A stretch of DNA of 64,000 nucleotides from Flectonema sp. DT1601 (Eukaryota; Euglenozoa; Diplonemea; Diplonemida; Diplonemidae): assembly GCA_964019425.1 (NCBI GenBank), contig OZ025788.1, positions 1,240,001-1,304,000 of the forward strand. The letters are read 5' to 3'. The notes beneath the pieces were generated by a model that was not told the origin of the DNA, did not search any database, and saw only the letters and a program-made list of their open reading frames with translations. Shown in pieces: positions 1 to 13,400 of the stretch (position 1 is the stretch's first letter; every line of letters begins with the position of its first letter). A program made the translations under genes and the position numbers.

Positions 1-2
1 TC

Positions 3-1454
3 CCATCTGCAATGATAGAATCTGATAATGGCATTTCTTGGGGAGAAACTGAATCTGGAACATTCTACAGCTGTCCAATTGAAAGCTCTGAAACATATTA
101 TGTCTGTCGAGTTAATAATACTTGGACTTCTATTTCTCAGTCGATTTGGTTGGAAATCGTTCCTAAAGAGTCGACTGTTGGTGCTTGGAATCCCGTTGTC
201 ATATTCGACGGAGTTTTAATAATAACAAACACAATAGTGACACCTGACGTTACTGTTTATGGACTCTTGTCGGGGATTCCTCAGGTGCATCCTTCAGATC
301 TTTTGAAATCAGGTGAGACTGCTCAAGTTCACCTTAATCTTGCTTCAACAGGAATATCTTTAGAAGCAGGAACTATTAAAATGGAAGCTATAAAAATTCA
401 AGATAGAAAACTTCTAATTTCCCCATCAGAAGATACTTCTATTGCAACAGTTTGTGACTATGATGGTATTGACTTCGTAGTTTGCAATAGCTCTGATATT
501 GTGTTTAGTAACTCTTACGACACGCATCTGTGGCTTACTTTTATTCCAAACAATATGACTGTTGGTGAATTGAATGCCACCATTTATGTTATTAATACAA
601 AGTTCATTGTGTACGAGACTACTCCTTATATTTATATTAAAGGTCAGTTTGCTCATATTGATGTTGGCGTCACTATACTACCTCCACCACCACAACCGGC
701 TTATCAACCTTTGAAAGCTTTTTTTAGAATTTTTTTTTCTTCCGGTGATTTTCCAAATGTTTTTGAAATTTCCATTCCGGATTTTTATTCTCAAGGATTG
801 GTAAGAGTAAATAGCCGACCAACAACTGAAGACTCGTTAGAATGCAACAGAAACGTTTCTTCTCTCACTGTTTGTCAATATGTAAATTCATACACAGATG
901 AGATAAGTACAATAAATAGCCAGTTTGGATCATGGTGGAGAGATTTCTATGTCTTTTTTGAACCCGAACCAACTCTTCTTGGAAGTTATCAGGTACCATT
1001 TACATTCTCTGGTACTGGCTACGATGATTCAGTTGTTGAACCTTACATGTATGTTTTGGGAAAGTTTTCTCTTCTTGCTGCAAGTACAAAGCAATCGACT
1101 CCAAGTCTTCTTCTCGGATCCGATACTACGGAAGCAGTTGTTGGTTTCTATCTTCGAAGTTCAGCAATCCCAACTACGGATGAGGAAGTTATAATAACTT
1201 TATCAAATAATATCGTACCATCATTGTATATGTGGTCTCCTAATTCTACTTCAGATGATCGCTACACTTGTCAATCACAAACAACGTCCTGGTTATGTAA
1301 TGCCCATACGTTTATAAATACTAATTCACAATATCTAAGAGTTTATGTCAAAGTTTCTTCATCAGAGACGGTGACAGTCGGAAAGGCGTTTATTTCAATG
1401 CAAGTTAGAGCTTCACAGTTCCAACCTTCTACGACAACAGCCTCATTGATCATT
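3..1454 (+). other. AT-rich diverged Cys-pair domains upstream of the GC-rich array (within gene 1)
   Basis: This part of the giant gene encodes the tail of one domain and three further domains that match positions 6, 7 and 8 of the eight-domain unit repeated downstream. Examples are KSGETAQVHLNL...LWLTFIPNNMTVGELNAT and VLGKFSLLAAS. Codons are AT-rich, unlike the array that begins at 1455, but the domain order runs into the array in register. Confidence 0.75.
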
Positions 1455-4400
1455 CTCGGCGACCTTACCGTCACGGGCGAGGATCCCGAGATCGTCGGGG
1501 ACGCAGGGAGCGGGGCAGGTGCGACGATCCGACTCCACTACCGAGTTGTTGGGTCGGCGATTTCCATCGGCGGAGAGCAGGTGGTCGTCCCGATCACGAA
1601 CGCGGAGGACGCGGGACAGATCCGATGGGGAAAGACCAAGGACGTGCACGACGCGCAAGACTGCTACCGAAACTCGACGAACACGGTGGTGTGCGACCTC
1701 GACGGGGTAACCTTCGGTCCGAGGCACGAGGCCAACGTGTTCGTTTTCGTTGTCCCGGAGTACACGGACACGGAGACTGCCCGGTGGAAGGGAACCGTCA
1801 GCTTCCAGGCAGATTGGTTCCGCACCGCCGTTGACGTTCCGGTCGTGGAGGTGCAGGGCATCCTGAATGCTGAGGTGGTCGGTGCGGAGGCGGAGCCGAT
1901 CGTCGCCTTGCCGGACGAGTGGGTGATGCTCGCATACGTGCTGACGTCGACGGCGCCTTCCTCGGGCGGAGAGACCCTGGTGCTGTCGCCTTCGTCGGCA
2001 TTCTACCCGGGGTCCGTGATGTTCAGCCTGAACAGCAGCTGGGCCGGAGCGAACCGCGAGTCGGATGCGCAGGATTTGGAGTGGACGGCGTGCGGTGGCT
2101 CGATCGTGCAGGACGACGCGTCGGACGACGTGGGCTGCGACCTGAACGCCGCGGGTGCGGTGTTCGGAAGCGGTGGCGACAACGACACGACGACGGTGTA
2201 CGTGCGGTTCCTCCCTGGAAGCGGAGTGGGGGGCCCGATGGGGGTGTCGGTGGAGTTCCATGCGAGCAACTTCACGACGGCATTGCACTACCCGACTGTA
2301 GCTGTTGCGGGGACGACGACCGTGGAGAGCACCACTGTTGTGCCTGTCTTGCAGGAGGTCGGGAAGGAAGTCGCGGTTCTGCTGACTTTGACGGCCTCGG
2401 CGAACTTCACGGACGTTTCGATCTTGCTGCCGGTTTCGGAGGTGCGGGACGTGTACGTGGGCACTGCGCCCGAGTCTTCGTCGGACTACAACCTCGCCGC
2501 GGCGCGGGCTGGCGACTCGGTGCGTTGCGAGCTGGTGAGCGACGAGGAGTACGTTTGCAGCGGGATTTCGGTCAGCACCGCGGAGACGTCGGTGTCGCTG
2601 TGGATGACACCCGACACTTCGCGCGTGGGGGAGATGAACGTGACCCTGCGCGTCGTCGGTCTCTGGATGAGGGAGACGCAGTTCTCGCCGAACATCAGCG
2701 TGCAGGCGCTGTTGGACCTGGACAGCCACGACGACACGCCGGTGACGCCGTCTCCTGCGAAGTCCGGAGAAGAGGTTCGGCTGAAGCTGTCGGCGAAGTC
2801 GAGCGGGCAGGAGTCCTCGAACGTTGAGCTCCGGGTGCCGTACGACAAGATCGATCGCGCGCAGGAGGTGCGATGGGGAATTTCGTCGAACCGCAACGTG
2901 TCGACTGAGTGTCCGAACGTGACGACCGTCAATCAGCAGTACGGATACGTCACGTGCGACGTCAGCGGCGGGGGAGTCTTCCTGACGGATACGGCGCAGA
3001 CGCTGTACCTCTGGTTCACCCCGGAGAACACGACGGTGGGGCACTTGAACATGTCGTTGACGCTGGCGGCCGACTATTACGAGAAGGCGCTCGAGGTGCC
3101 GGACGTGCTCGTGTACGGGCAGTTCAGCGCGTCGACCTACGTCCCCGACGCGACCATCTGGAGCGGGGAAGCTGCCTGGGTGCGGTTCCGCGTTTCCGGG
3201 ACGGGGTGGACCGTCGGTGGGGAGAAACTGCTGGGGAAGACCTCGTACTTCTCTGGATCCCTCAGGCGGGCGGCTTCGGAGAAGGCGACGTTGGGGCTGG
3301 TGGATTCGTACGCCGGTGGCGGGGCCGACGCGGGATACCATGTGGTGCGGCTCGACCCAGCGAACGCGACGGACGACTTGTCGACGCAGCTGATCGGACC
3401 CGATTCCGTGCTCGAGTTCTGGGTTCGGTTCACCGCGGCGGAGACGACGGTGGGCGAGCTGTTTCCGGCTTACTCTGACGGGTTTGTTCTCCGGGCGCAC
3501 TACTACGTGGATCTGGTGGTGAACTTCGACTTGACGGTGCTGGGACGGCTGAGGCTGTACGAATCCTTCCGCACGGCTCAGGTGCTCCCCTCCACGGGGG
3601 TGCGAAGTGGGACCCTTGTCCGCGTGCAGTGGGGGATCGGGTCGACCGGAGATTCGGTCGGTGGAGAGGCGATGGCCATCGATTCGGCGAAGGTCGCTCC
3701 GGACAGCGTGCGCTACGGTTGGTCGGACAACTACGAGCAGTCTTCGGCTTGCGAGCTGAACACTGGCGGGTGGCACGCGTACCGGAATCCGTGGAGCGCT
3801 GGTTGCCAAGGGTGTTGGTACGTGTGCAACATGACGCAGGCGACGCCCGACTCGCTCGCGGTGTTCACCGCAGCTGGGGCGAGGCAGACTTGGCTCTTCT
3901 TCGAACCGCTGAATACCACCGCCGGGATTCTGAACGCGACCGTGCAGTTCGCGGCATCGAACTTCGTGACTGAGTACGACGTGCCGTACGTCCTCGTGAA
4001 GGGGGAGGTTGCCATGCTCGAAACGTCGGCTGTGGTGACCCCTTCGCAGCCGGTCACGGCAGTGGCTCCTGTGACGGTGCACTACCGCCTGAGAGTGACC
4101 GGACCGCCGGAGGGTACGCTGCGTGCTGCGATTGCCACCGAGTACCTGGGTGCGGAACCCGACAGCCTTCAGCTCCGCTGGGGAACGTCGAGCAACGTCG
4201 GAGAGGCGTCGGTTTGCGAAACGGACAGTCTGGAAGGAGTGCCGTTGAAGTCTTGCGACGTCCGCACCCTGTACAGCCTCGGAAGCGACGATTGGGATTC
4301 CCGTTTGGTCGACCTGTACTTGTGGTTCACGCCGAGCTGGGAGACGGTCGGTGTGCTTGGCGCGAAGGTGACCTTCTACGGGGAGCACTTCCTGACGACG

Positions 4401-7400
4401 GTCGATGAACCGTACATCTACGTTCTCGGGAAGTTCAACCTGCGTGCGTCGGGCAAGAATGACGCCCAGGCGGCGGTGGCGATAGCCGGGACGACCGGGG
4501 AGGTGGCGACGAAGTTCGTGCTGAGCATTTCCGGGGACGCGTCGGAAGATGAGCAAGTGATTGTGACGTACTCCGACGGACTGGTGCCGCCGCGGCTGCT
4601 GTGGGCGCCGAACTCGACTGCGGATCGCGCAGCGTGCGAGGCCGAGACGTCGAAGCGGTGGGTGTGCGATGCGTCTGGGTCTTTGCGCTCGTATCTCACA
4701 AGCGGAAAGCAGACCCTGACCGTGTACGCTCTTCCTAGCGAGCACGGGAGGGCGGGTCCGAACTACGTGGCCGTCGAGGTGCGGGCCCGTCAGTTCGAAA
4801 CTGCGCGATCGATGGTGCGGGTGAGCGTGCTCGGCGACCTTACCGTCACGGGCGAGGATCCCGAGATCGTCGGGGACGCAGGGAGCGGGGCAGGTGCGAC
4901 GATCCGACTCCACTACCGAGTTGTTGGGTCGGCGATTTCCATCGGCGGAGAGCAGGTGGTCGTCCCGATCACGAACGCGGAGGACGCGGGACAGATCCGA
5001 TGGGGAAAGACCAAGGACGTGCACGACGCGCAAGACTGCTACCGAAACTCGACGAACACGGTGGTGTGCGACCTCGACGGGGTAACCTTCGGTCCGAGGC
5101 ACGAGGCCAACGTGTTCGTTTTCGTTGTCCCGGAGTACACGGACACGGAGACTGCCCGGTGGAAGGGAACCGTCAGCTTCCAGGCAGATTGGTTCCGCAC
5201 CGCCGTTGACGTTCCGGTCGTGGAGGTGCAGGGCATCCTGAATGCTGAGGTGGTCGGTGCGGAGGCGGAGCCGATCGTCGCCTTGCCGGACGAGTGGGTG
5301 ATGCTCGCATACGTGCTGACGTCGACGGCGCCTTCCTCGGGCGGAGAGACCCTGGTGCTGTCGCCTTCGTCGGCATTCTACCCGGGGTCCGTGATGTTCA
5401 GCCTGAACAGCAGCTGGGCCGGAGCGAACCGCGAGTCGGATGCGCAGGATTTGGAGTGGACGGCGTGCGGTGGCTCGATCGTGCAGGACGACGCGTCGGA
5501 CGACGTGGGCTGCGACCTGAACGCCGCGGGTGCGGTGTTCGGAAGCGGTGGCGACAACGACACGACGACGGTGTACGTGCGGTTCCTCCCTGGAAGCGGA
5601 GTGGGGGGCCCGATGGGGGTGTCGGTGGAGTTCCATGCGAGCAACTTCACGACGGCATTGCACTACCCGACTGTAGCTGTTGCGGGGACGACGACCGTGG
5701 AGAGCACCACTGTTGTGCCTGTCTTGCAGGAGGTCGGGAAGGAAGTCGCGGTTCTGCTGACTTTGACGGCCTCGGCGAACTTCACGGACGTTTCGATCTT
5801 GCTGCCGGTTTCGGAGGTGCGGGACGTGTACGTGGGCACTGCGCCCGAGTCTTCGTCGGACTACAACCTCGCCGCGGCGCGGGCTGGCGACTCGGTGCGT
5901 TGCGAGCTGGTGAGCGACGAGGAGTACGTTTGCAGCGGGATTTCGGTCAGCACCGCGGAGACGTCGGTGTCGCTGTGGATGACACCCGACACTTCGCGCG
6001 TGGGGGAGATGAACGTGACCCTGCGCGTCGTCGGTCTCTGGATGAGGGAGACGCAGTTCTCGCCGAACATCAGCGTGCAGGCGCTGTTGGACCTGGACAG
6101 CCACGACGACACGCCGGTGACGCCGTCTCCTGCGAAGTCCGGAGAAGAGGTTCGGCTGAAGCTGTCGGCGAAGTCGAGCGGGCAGGAGTCCTCGAACGTT
6201 GAGCTCCGGGTGCCGTACGACAAGATCGATCGCGCGCAGGAGGTGCGATGGGGAATTTCGTCGAACCGCAACGTGTCGACTGAGTGTCCGAACGTGACGA
6301 CCGTCAATCAGCAGTACGGATACGTCACGTGCGACGTCAGCGGCGGGGGAGTCTTCCTGACGGATACGGCGCAGACGCTGTACCTCTGGTTCACCCCGGA
6401 GAACACGACGGTGGGGCACTTGAACATGTCGTTGACGCTGGCGGCCGACTATTACGAGAAGGCGCTCGAGGTGCCGGACGTGCTCGTGTACGGGCAGTTC
6501 AGCGCGTCGACCTACGTCCCCGACGCGACCATCTGGAGCGGGGAAGCTGCCTGGGTGCGGTTCCGCGTTTCCGGGACGGGGTGGACCGTCGGTGGGGAGA
6601 AACTGCTGGGGAAGACCTCGTACTTCTCTGGATCCCTCAGGCGGGCGGCTTCGGAGAAGGCGACGTTGGGGCTGGTGGATTCGTACGCCGGTGGCGGGGC
6701 CGACGCGGGATACCATGTGGTGCGGCTCGACCCAGCGAACGCGACGGACGACTTGTCGACGCAGCTGATCGGACCCGATTCCGTGCTCGAGTTCTGGGTT
6801 CGGTTCACCGCGGCGGAGACGACGGTGGGCGAGCTGTTTCCGGCTTACTCTGACGGGTTTGTTCTCCGGGCGCACTACTACGTGGATCTGGTGGTGAACT
6901 TCGACTTGACGGTGCTGGGACGGCTGAGGCTGTACGAATCCTTCCGCACGGCTCAGGTGCTCCCCTCCACGGGGGTGCGAAGTGGGACCCTTGTCCGCGT
7001 GCAGTGGGGGATCGGGTCGACCGGAGATTCGGTCGGTGGAGAGGCGATGGCCATCGATTCGGCGAAGGTCGCTCCGGACAGCGTGCGCTACGGTTGGTCG
7101 GACAACTACGAGCAGTCTTCGGCTTGCGAGCTGAACACTGGCGGGTGGCACGCGTACCGGAATCCGTGGAGCGCTGGTTGCCAAGGGTGTTGGTACGTGT
7201 GCAACATGACGCAGGCGACGCCCGACTCGCTCGCGGTGTTCACCGCAGCTGGGGCGAGGCAGACTTGGCTCTTCTTCGAACCGCTGAATACCACCGCCGG
7301 GATTCTGAACGCGACCGTGCAGTTCGCGGCATCGAACTTCGTGACTGAGTACGACGTGCCGTACGTCCTCGTGAAGGGGGAGGTTGCCATGCTCGAAACG

Positions 7401-10400
7401 TCGGCTGTGGTGACCCCTTCGCAGCCGGTCACGGCAGTGGCTCCTGTGACGGTGCACTACCGCCTGAGAGTGACCGGACCGCCGGAGGGTACGCTGCGTG
7501 CTGCGATTGCCACCGAGTACCTGGGTGCGGAACCCGACAGCCTTCAGCTCCGCTGGGGAACGTCGAGCAACGTCGGAGAGGCGTCGGTTTGCGAAACGGA
7601 CAGTCTGGAAGGAGTGCCGTTGAAGTCTTGCGACGTCCGCACCCTGTACAGCCTCGGAAGCGACGATTGGGATTCCCGTTTGGTCGACCTGTACTTGTGG
7701 TTCACGCCGAGCTGGGAGACGGTCGGTGTGCTTGGCGCGAAGGTGACCTTCTACGGGGAGCACTTCCTGACGACGGTCGATGAACCGTACATCTACGTTC
7801 TCGGGAAGTTCAACCTGCGTGCGTCGGGCAAGAATGACGCCCAGGCGGCGGTGGCGATAGCCGGGACGACCGGGGAGGTGGCGACGAAGTTCGTGCTGAG
7901 CATTTCCGGGGACGCGTCGGAAGATGAGCAAGTGATTGTGACGTACTCCGACGGACTGGTGCCGCCGCGGCTGCTGTGGGCGCCGAACTCGACTGCGGAT
8001 CGCGCAGCGTGCGAGGCCGAGACGTCGAAGCGGTGGGTGTGCGATGCGTCTGGGTCTTTGCGCTCGTATCTCACAAGCGGAAAGCAGACCCTGACCGTGT
8101 ACGCTCTTCCTAGCGAGCACGGGAGGGCGGGTCCGAACTACGTGGCCGTCGAGGTGCGGGCCCGTCAGTTCGAAACTGCGCGATCGATGGTGCGGGTGAG
8201 CGTGCTCGGCGACCTTACCGTCACGGGCGAGGATCCCGAGATCGTCGGGGACGCAGGGAGCGGGGCAGGTGCGACGATCCGACTCCACTACCGAGTTGTT
8301 GGGTCGGCGATTTCCATCGGCGGAGAGCAGGTGGTCGTCCCGATCACGAACGCGGAGGACGCGGGACAGATCCGATGGGGAAAGACCAAGGACGTGCACG
8401 ACGCGCAAGACTGCTACCGAAACTCGACGAACACGGTGGTGTGCGACCTCGACGGGGTAACCTTCGGTCCGAGGCACGAGGCCAACGTGTTCGTTTTCGT
8501 TGTCCCGGAGTACACGGACACGGAGACTGCCCGGTGGAAGGGAACCGTCAGCTTCCAGGCAGATTGGTTCCGCACCGCCGTTGACGTTCCGGTCGTGGAG
8601 GTGCAGGGCATCCTGAATGCTGAGGTGGTCGGTGCGGAGGCGGAGCCGATCGTCGCCTTGCCGGACGAGTGGGTGATGCTCGCATACGTGCTGACGTCGA
8701 CGGCGCCTTCCTCGGGCGGAGAGACCCTGGTGCTGTCGCCTTCGTCGGCATTCTACCCGGGGTCCGTGATGTTCAGCCTGAACAGCAGCTGGGCCGGAGC
8801 GAACCGCGAGTCGGATGCGCAGGATTTGGAGTGGACGGCGTGCGGTGGCTCGATCGTGCAGGACGACGCGTCGGACGACGTGGGCTGCGACCTGAACGCC
8901 GCGGGTGCGGTGTTCGGAAGCGGTGGCGACAACGACACGACGACGGTGTACGTGCGGTTCCTCCCTGGAAGCGGAGTGGGGGGCCCGATGGGGGTGTCGG
9001 TGGAGTTCCATGCGAGCAACTTCACGACGGCATTGCACTACCCGACTGTAGCTGTTGCGGGGACGACGACCGTGGAGAGCACCACTGTTGTGCCTGTCTT
9101 GCAGGAGGTCGGGAAGGAAGTCGCGGTTCTGCTGACTTTGACGGCCTCGGCGAACTTCACGGACGTTTCGATCTTGCTGCCGGTTTCGGAGGTGCGGGAC
9201 GTGTACGTGGGCACTGCGCCCGAGTCTTCGTCGGACTACAACCTCGCCGCGGCGCGGGCTGGCGACTCGGTGCGTTGCGAGCTGGTGAGCGACGAGGAGT
9301 ACGTTTGCAGCGGGATTTCGGTCAGCACCGCGGAGACGTCGGTGTCGCTGTGGATGACACCCGACACTTCGCGCGTGGGGGAGATGAACGTGACCCTGCG
9401 CGTCGTCGGTCTCTGGATGAGGGAGACGCAGTTCTCGCCGAACATCAGCGTGCAGGCGCTGTTGGACCTGGACAGCCACGACGACACGCCGGTGACGCCG
9501 TCTCCTGCGAAGTCCGGAGAAGAGGTTCGGCTGAAGCTGTCGGCGAAGTCGAGCGGGCAGGAGTCCTCGAACGTTGAGCTCCGGGTGCCGTACGACAAGA
9601 TCGATCGCGCGCAGGAGGTGCGATGGGGAATTTCGTCGAACCGCAACGTGTCGACTGAGTGTCCGAACGTGACGACCGTCAATCAGCAGTACGGATACGT
9701 CACGTGCGACGTCAGCGGCGGGGGAGTCTTCCTGACGGATACGGCGCAGACGCTGTACCTCTGGTTCACCCCGGAGAACACGACGGTGGGGCACTTGAAC
9801 ATGTCGTTGACGCTGGCGGCCGACTATTACGAGAAGGCGCTCGAGGTGCCGGACGTGCTCGTGTACGGGCAGTTCAGCGCGTCGACCTACGTCCCCGACG
9901 CGACCATCTGGAGCGGGGAAGCTGCCTGGGTGCGGTTCCGCGTTTCCGGGACGGGGTGGACCGTCGGTGGGGAGAAACTGCTGGGGAAGACCTCGTACTT
10001 CTCTGGATCCCTCAGGCGGGCGGCTTCGGAGAAGGCGACGTTGGGGCTGGTGGATTCGTACGCCGGTGGCGGGGCCGACGCGGGATACCATGTGGTGCGG
10101 CTCGACCCAGCGAACGCGACGGACGACTTGTCGACGCAGCTGATCGGACCCGATTCCGTGCTCGAGTTCTGGGTTCGGTTCACCGCGGCGGAGACGACGG
10201 TGGGCGAGCTGTTTCCGGCTTACTCTGACGGGTTTGTTCTCCGGGCGCACTACTACGTGGATCTGGTGGTGAACTTCGACTTGACGGTGCTGGGACGGCT
10301 GAGGCTGTACGAATCCTTCCGCACGGCTCAGGTGCTCCCCTCCACGGGGGTGCGAAGTGGGACCCTTGTCCGCGTGCAGTGGGGGATCGGGTCGACCGGA

Positions 10401-13400
10401 GATTCGGTCGGTGGAGAGGCGATGGCCATCGATTCGGCGAAGGTCGCTCCGGACAGCGTGCGCTACGGTTGGTCGGACAACTACGAGCAGTCTTCGGCTT
10501 GCGAGCTGAACACTGGCGGGTGGCACGCGTACCGGAATCCGTGGAGCGCTGGTTGCCAAGGGTGTTGGTACGTGTGCAACATGACGCAGGCGACGCCCGA
10601 CTCGCTCGCGGTGTTCACCGCAGCTGGGGCGAGGCAGACTTGGCTCTTCTTCGAACCGCTGAATACCACCGCCGGGATTCTGAACGCGACCGTGCAGTTC
10701 GCGGCATCGAACTTCGTGACTGAGTACGACGTGCCGTACGTCCTCGTGAAGGGGGAGGTTGCCATGCTCGAAACGTCGGCTGTGGTGACCCCTTCGCAGC
10801 CGGTCACGGCAGTGGCTCCTGTGACGGTGCACTACCGCCTGAGAGTGACCGGACCGCCGGAGGGTACGCTGCGTGCTGCGATTGCCACCGAGTACCTGGG
10901 TGCGGAACCCGACAGCCTTCAGCTCCGCTGGGGAACGTCGAGCAACGTCGGAGAGGCGTCGGTTTGCGAAACGGACAGTCTGGAAGGAGTGCCGTTGAAG
11001 TCTTGCGACGTCCGCACCCTGTACAGCCTCGGAAGCGACGATTGGGATTCCCGTTTGGTCGACCTGTACTTGTGGTTCACGCCGAGCTGGGAGACGGTCG
11101 GTGTGCTTGGCGCGAAGGTGACCTTCTACGGGGAGCACTTCCTGACGACGGTCGATGAACCGTACATCTACGTTCTCGGGAAGTTCAACCTGCGTGCGTC
11201 GGGCAAGAATGACGCCCAGGCGGCGGTGGCGATAGCCGGGACGACCGGGGAGGTGGCGACGAAGTTCGTGCTGAGCATTTCCGGGGACGCGTCGGAAGAT
11301 GAGCAAGTGATTGTGACGTACTCCGACGGACTGGTGCCGCCGCGGCTGCTGTGGGCGCCGAACTCGACTGCGGATCGCGCAGCGTGCGAGGCCGAGACGT
11401 CGAAGCGGTGGGTGTGCGATGCGTCTGGGTCTTTGCGCTCGTATCTCACAAGCGGAAAGCAGACCCTGACCGTGTACGCTCTTCCTAGCGAGCACGGGAG
11501 GGCGGGTCCGAACTACGTGGCCGTCGAGGTGCGGGCCCGTCAGTTCGAAACTGCGCGATCGATGGTGCGGGTGAGCGTGCTCGGCGACCTTACCGTCACG
11601 GGCGAGGATCCCGAGATCGTCGGGGACGCAGGGAGCGGGGCAGGTGCGACGATCCGACTCCACTACCGAGTTGTTGGGTCGGCGATTTCCATCGGCGGAG
11701 AGCAGGTGGTCGTCCCGATCACGAACGCGGAGGACGCGGGACAGATCCGATGGGGAAAGACCAAGGACGTGCACGACGCGCAAGACTGCTACCGAAACTC
11801 GACGAACACGGTGGTGTGCGACCTCGACGGGGTAACCTTCGGTCCGAGGCACGAGGCCAACGTGTTCGTTTTCGTTGTCCCGGAGTACACGGACACGGAG
11901 ACTGCCCGGTGGAAGGGAACCGTCAGCTTCCAGGCAGATTGGTTCCGCACCGCCGTTGACGTTCCGGTCGTGGAGGTGCAGGGCATCCTGAATGCTGAGG
12001 TGGTCGGTGCGGAGGCGGAGCCGATCGTCGCCTTGCCGGACGAGTGGGTGATGCTCGCATACGTGCTGACGTCGACGGCGCCTTCCTCGGGCGGAGAGAC
12101 CCTGGTGCTGTCGCCTTCGTCGGCATTCTACCCGGGGTCCGTGATGTTCAGCCTGAACAGCAGCTGGGCCGGAGCGAACCGCGAGTCGGATGCGCAGGAT
12201 TTGGAGTGGACGGCGTGCGGTGGCTCGATCGTGCAGGACGACGCGTCGGACGACGTGGGCTGCGACCTGAACGCCGCGGGTGCGGTGTTCGGAAGCGGTG
12301 GCGACAACGACACGACGACGGTGTACGTGCGGTTCCTCCCTGGAAGCGGAGTGGGGGGCCCGATGGGGGTGTCGGTGGAGTTCCATGCGAGCAACTTCAC
12401 GACGGCATTGCACTACCCGACTGTAGCTGTTGCGGGGACGACGACCGTGGAGAGCACCACTGTTGTGCCTGTCTTGCAGGAGGTCGGGAAGGAAGTCGCG
12501 GTTCTGCTGACTTTGACGGCCTCGGCGAACTTCACGGACGTTTCGATCTTGCTGCCGGTTTCGGAGGTGCGGGACGTGTACGTGGGCACTGCGCCCGAGT
12601 CTTCGTCGGACTACAACCTCGCCGCGGCGCGGGCTGGCGACTCGGTGCGTTGCGAGCTGGTGAGCGACGAGGAGTACGTTTGCAGCGGGATTTCGGTCAG
12701 CACCGCGGAGACGTCGGTGTCGCTGTGGATGACACCCGACACTTCGCGCGTGGGGGAGATGAACGTGACCCTGCGCGTCGTCGGTCTCTGGATGAGGGAG
12801 ACGCAGTTCTCGCCGAACATCAGCGTGCAGGCGCTGTTGGACCTGGACAGCCACGACGACACGCCGGTGACGCCGTCTCCTGCGAAGTCCGGAGAAGAGG
12901 TTCGGCTGAAGCTGTCGGCGAAGTCGAGCGGGCAGGAGTCCTCGAACGTTGAGCTCCGGGTGCCGTACGACAAGATCGATCGCGCGCAGGAGGTGCGATG
13001 GGGAATTTCGTCGAACCGCAACGTGTCGACTGAGTGTCCGAACGTGACGACCGTCAATCAGCAGTACGGATACGTCACGTGCGACGTCAGCGGCGGGGGA
13101 GTCTTCCTGACGGATACGGCGCAGACGCTGTACCTCTGGTTCACCCCGGAGAACACGACGGTGGGGCACTTGAACATGTCGTTGACGCTGGCGGCCGACT
13201 ATTACGAGAAGGCGCTCGAGGTGCCGGACGTGCTCGTGTACGGGCAGTTCAGCGCGTCGACCTACGTCCCCGACGCGACCATCTGGAGCGGGGAAGCTGC
13301 CTGGGTGCGGTTCCGCGTTTCCGGGACGGGGTGGACCGTCGGTGGGGAGAAACTGCTGGGGAAGACCTCGTACTTCTCTGGATCCCTCAGGCGGGCGGCT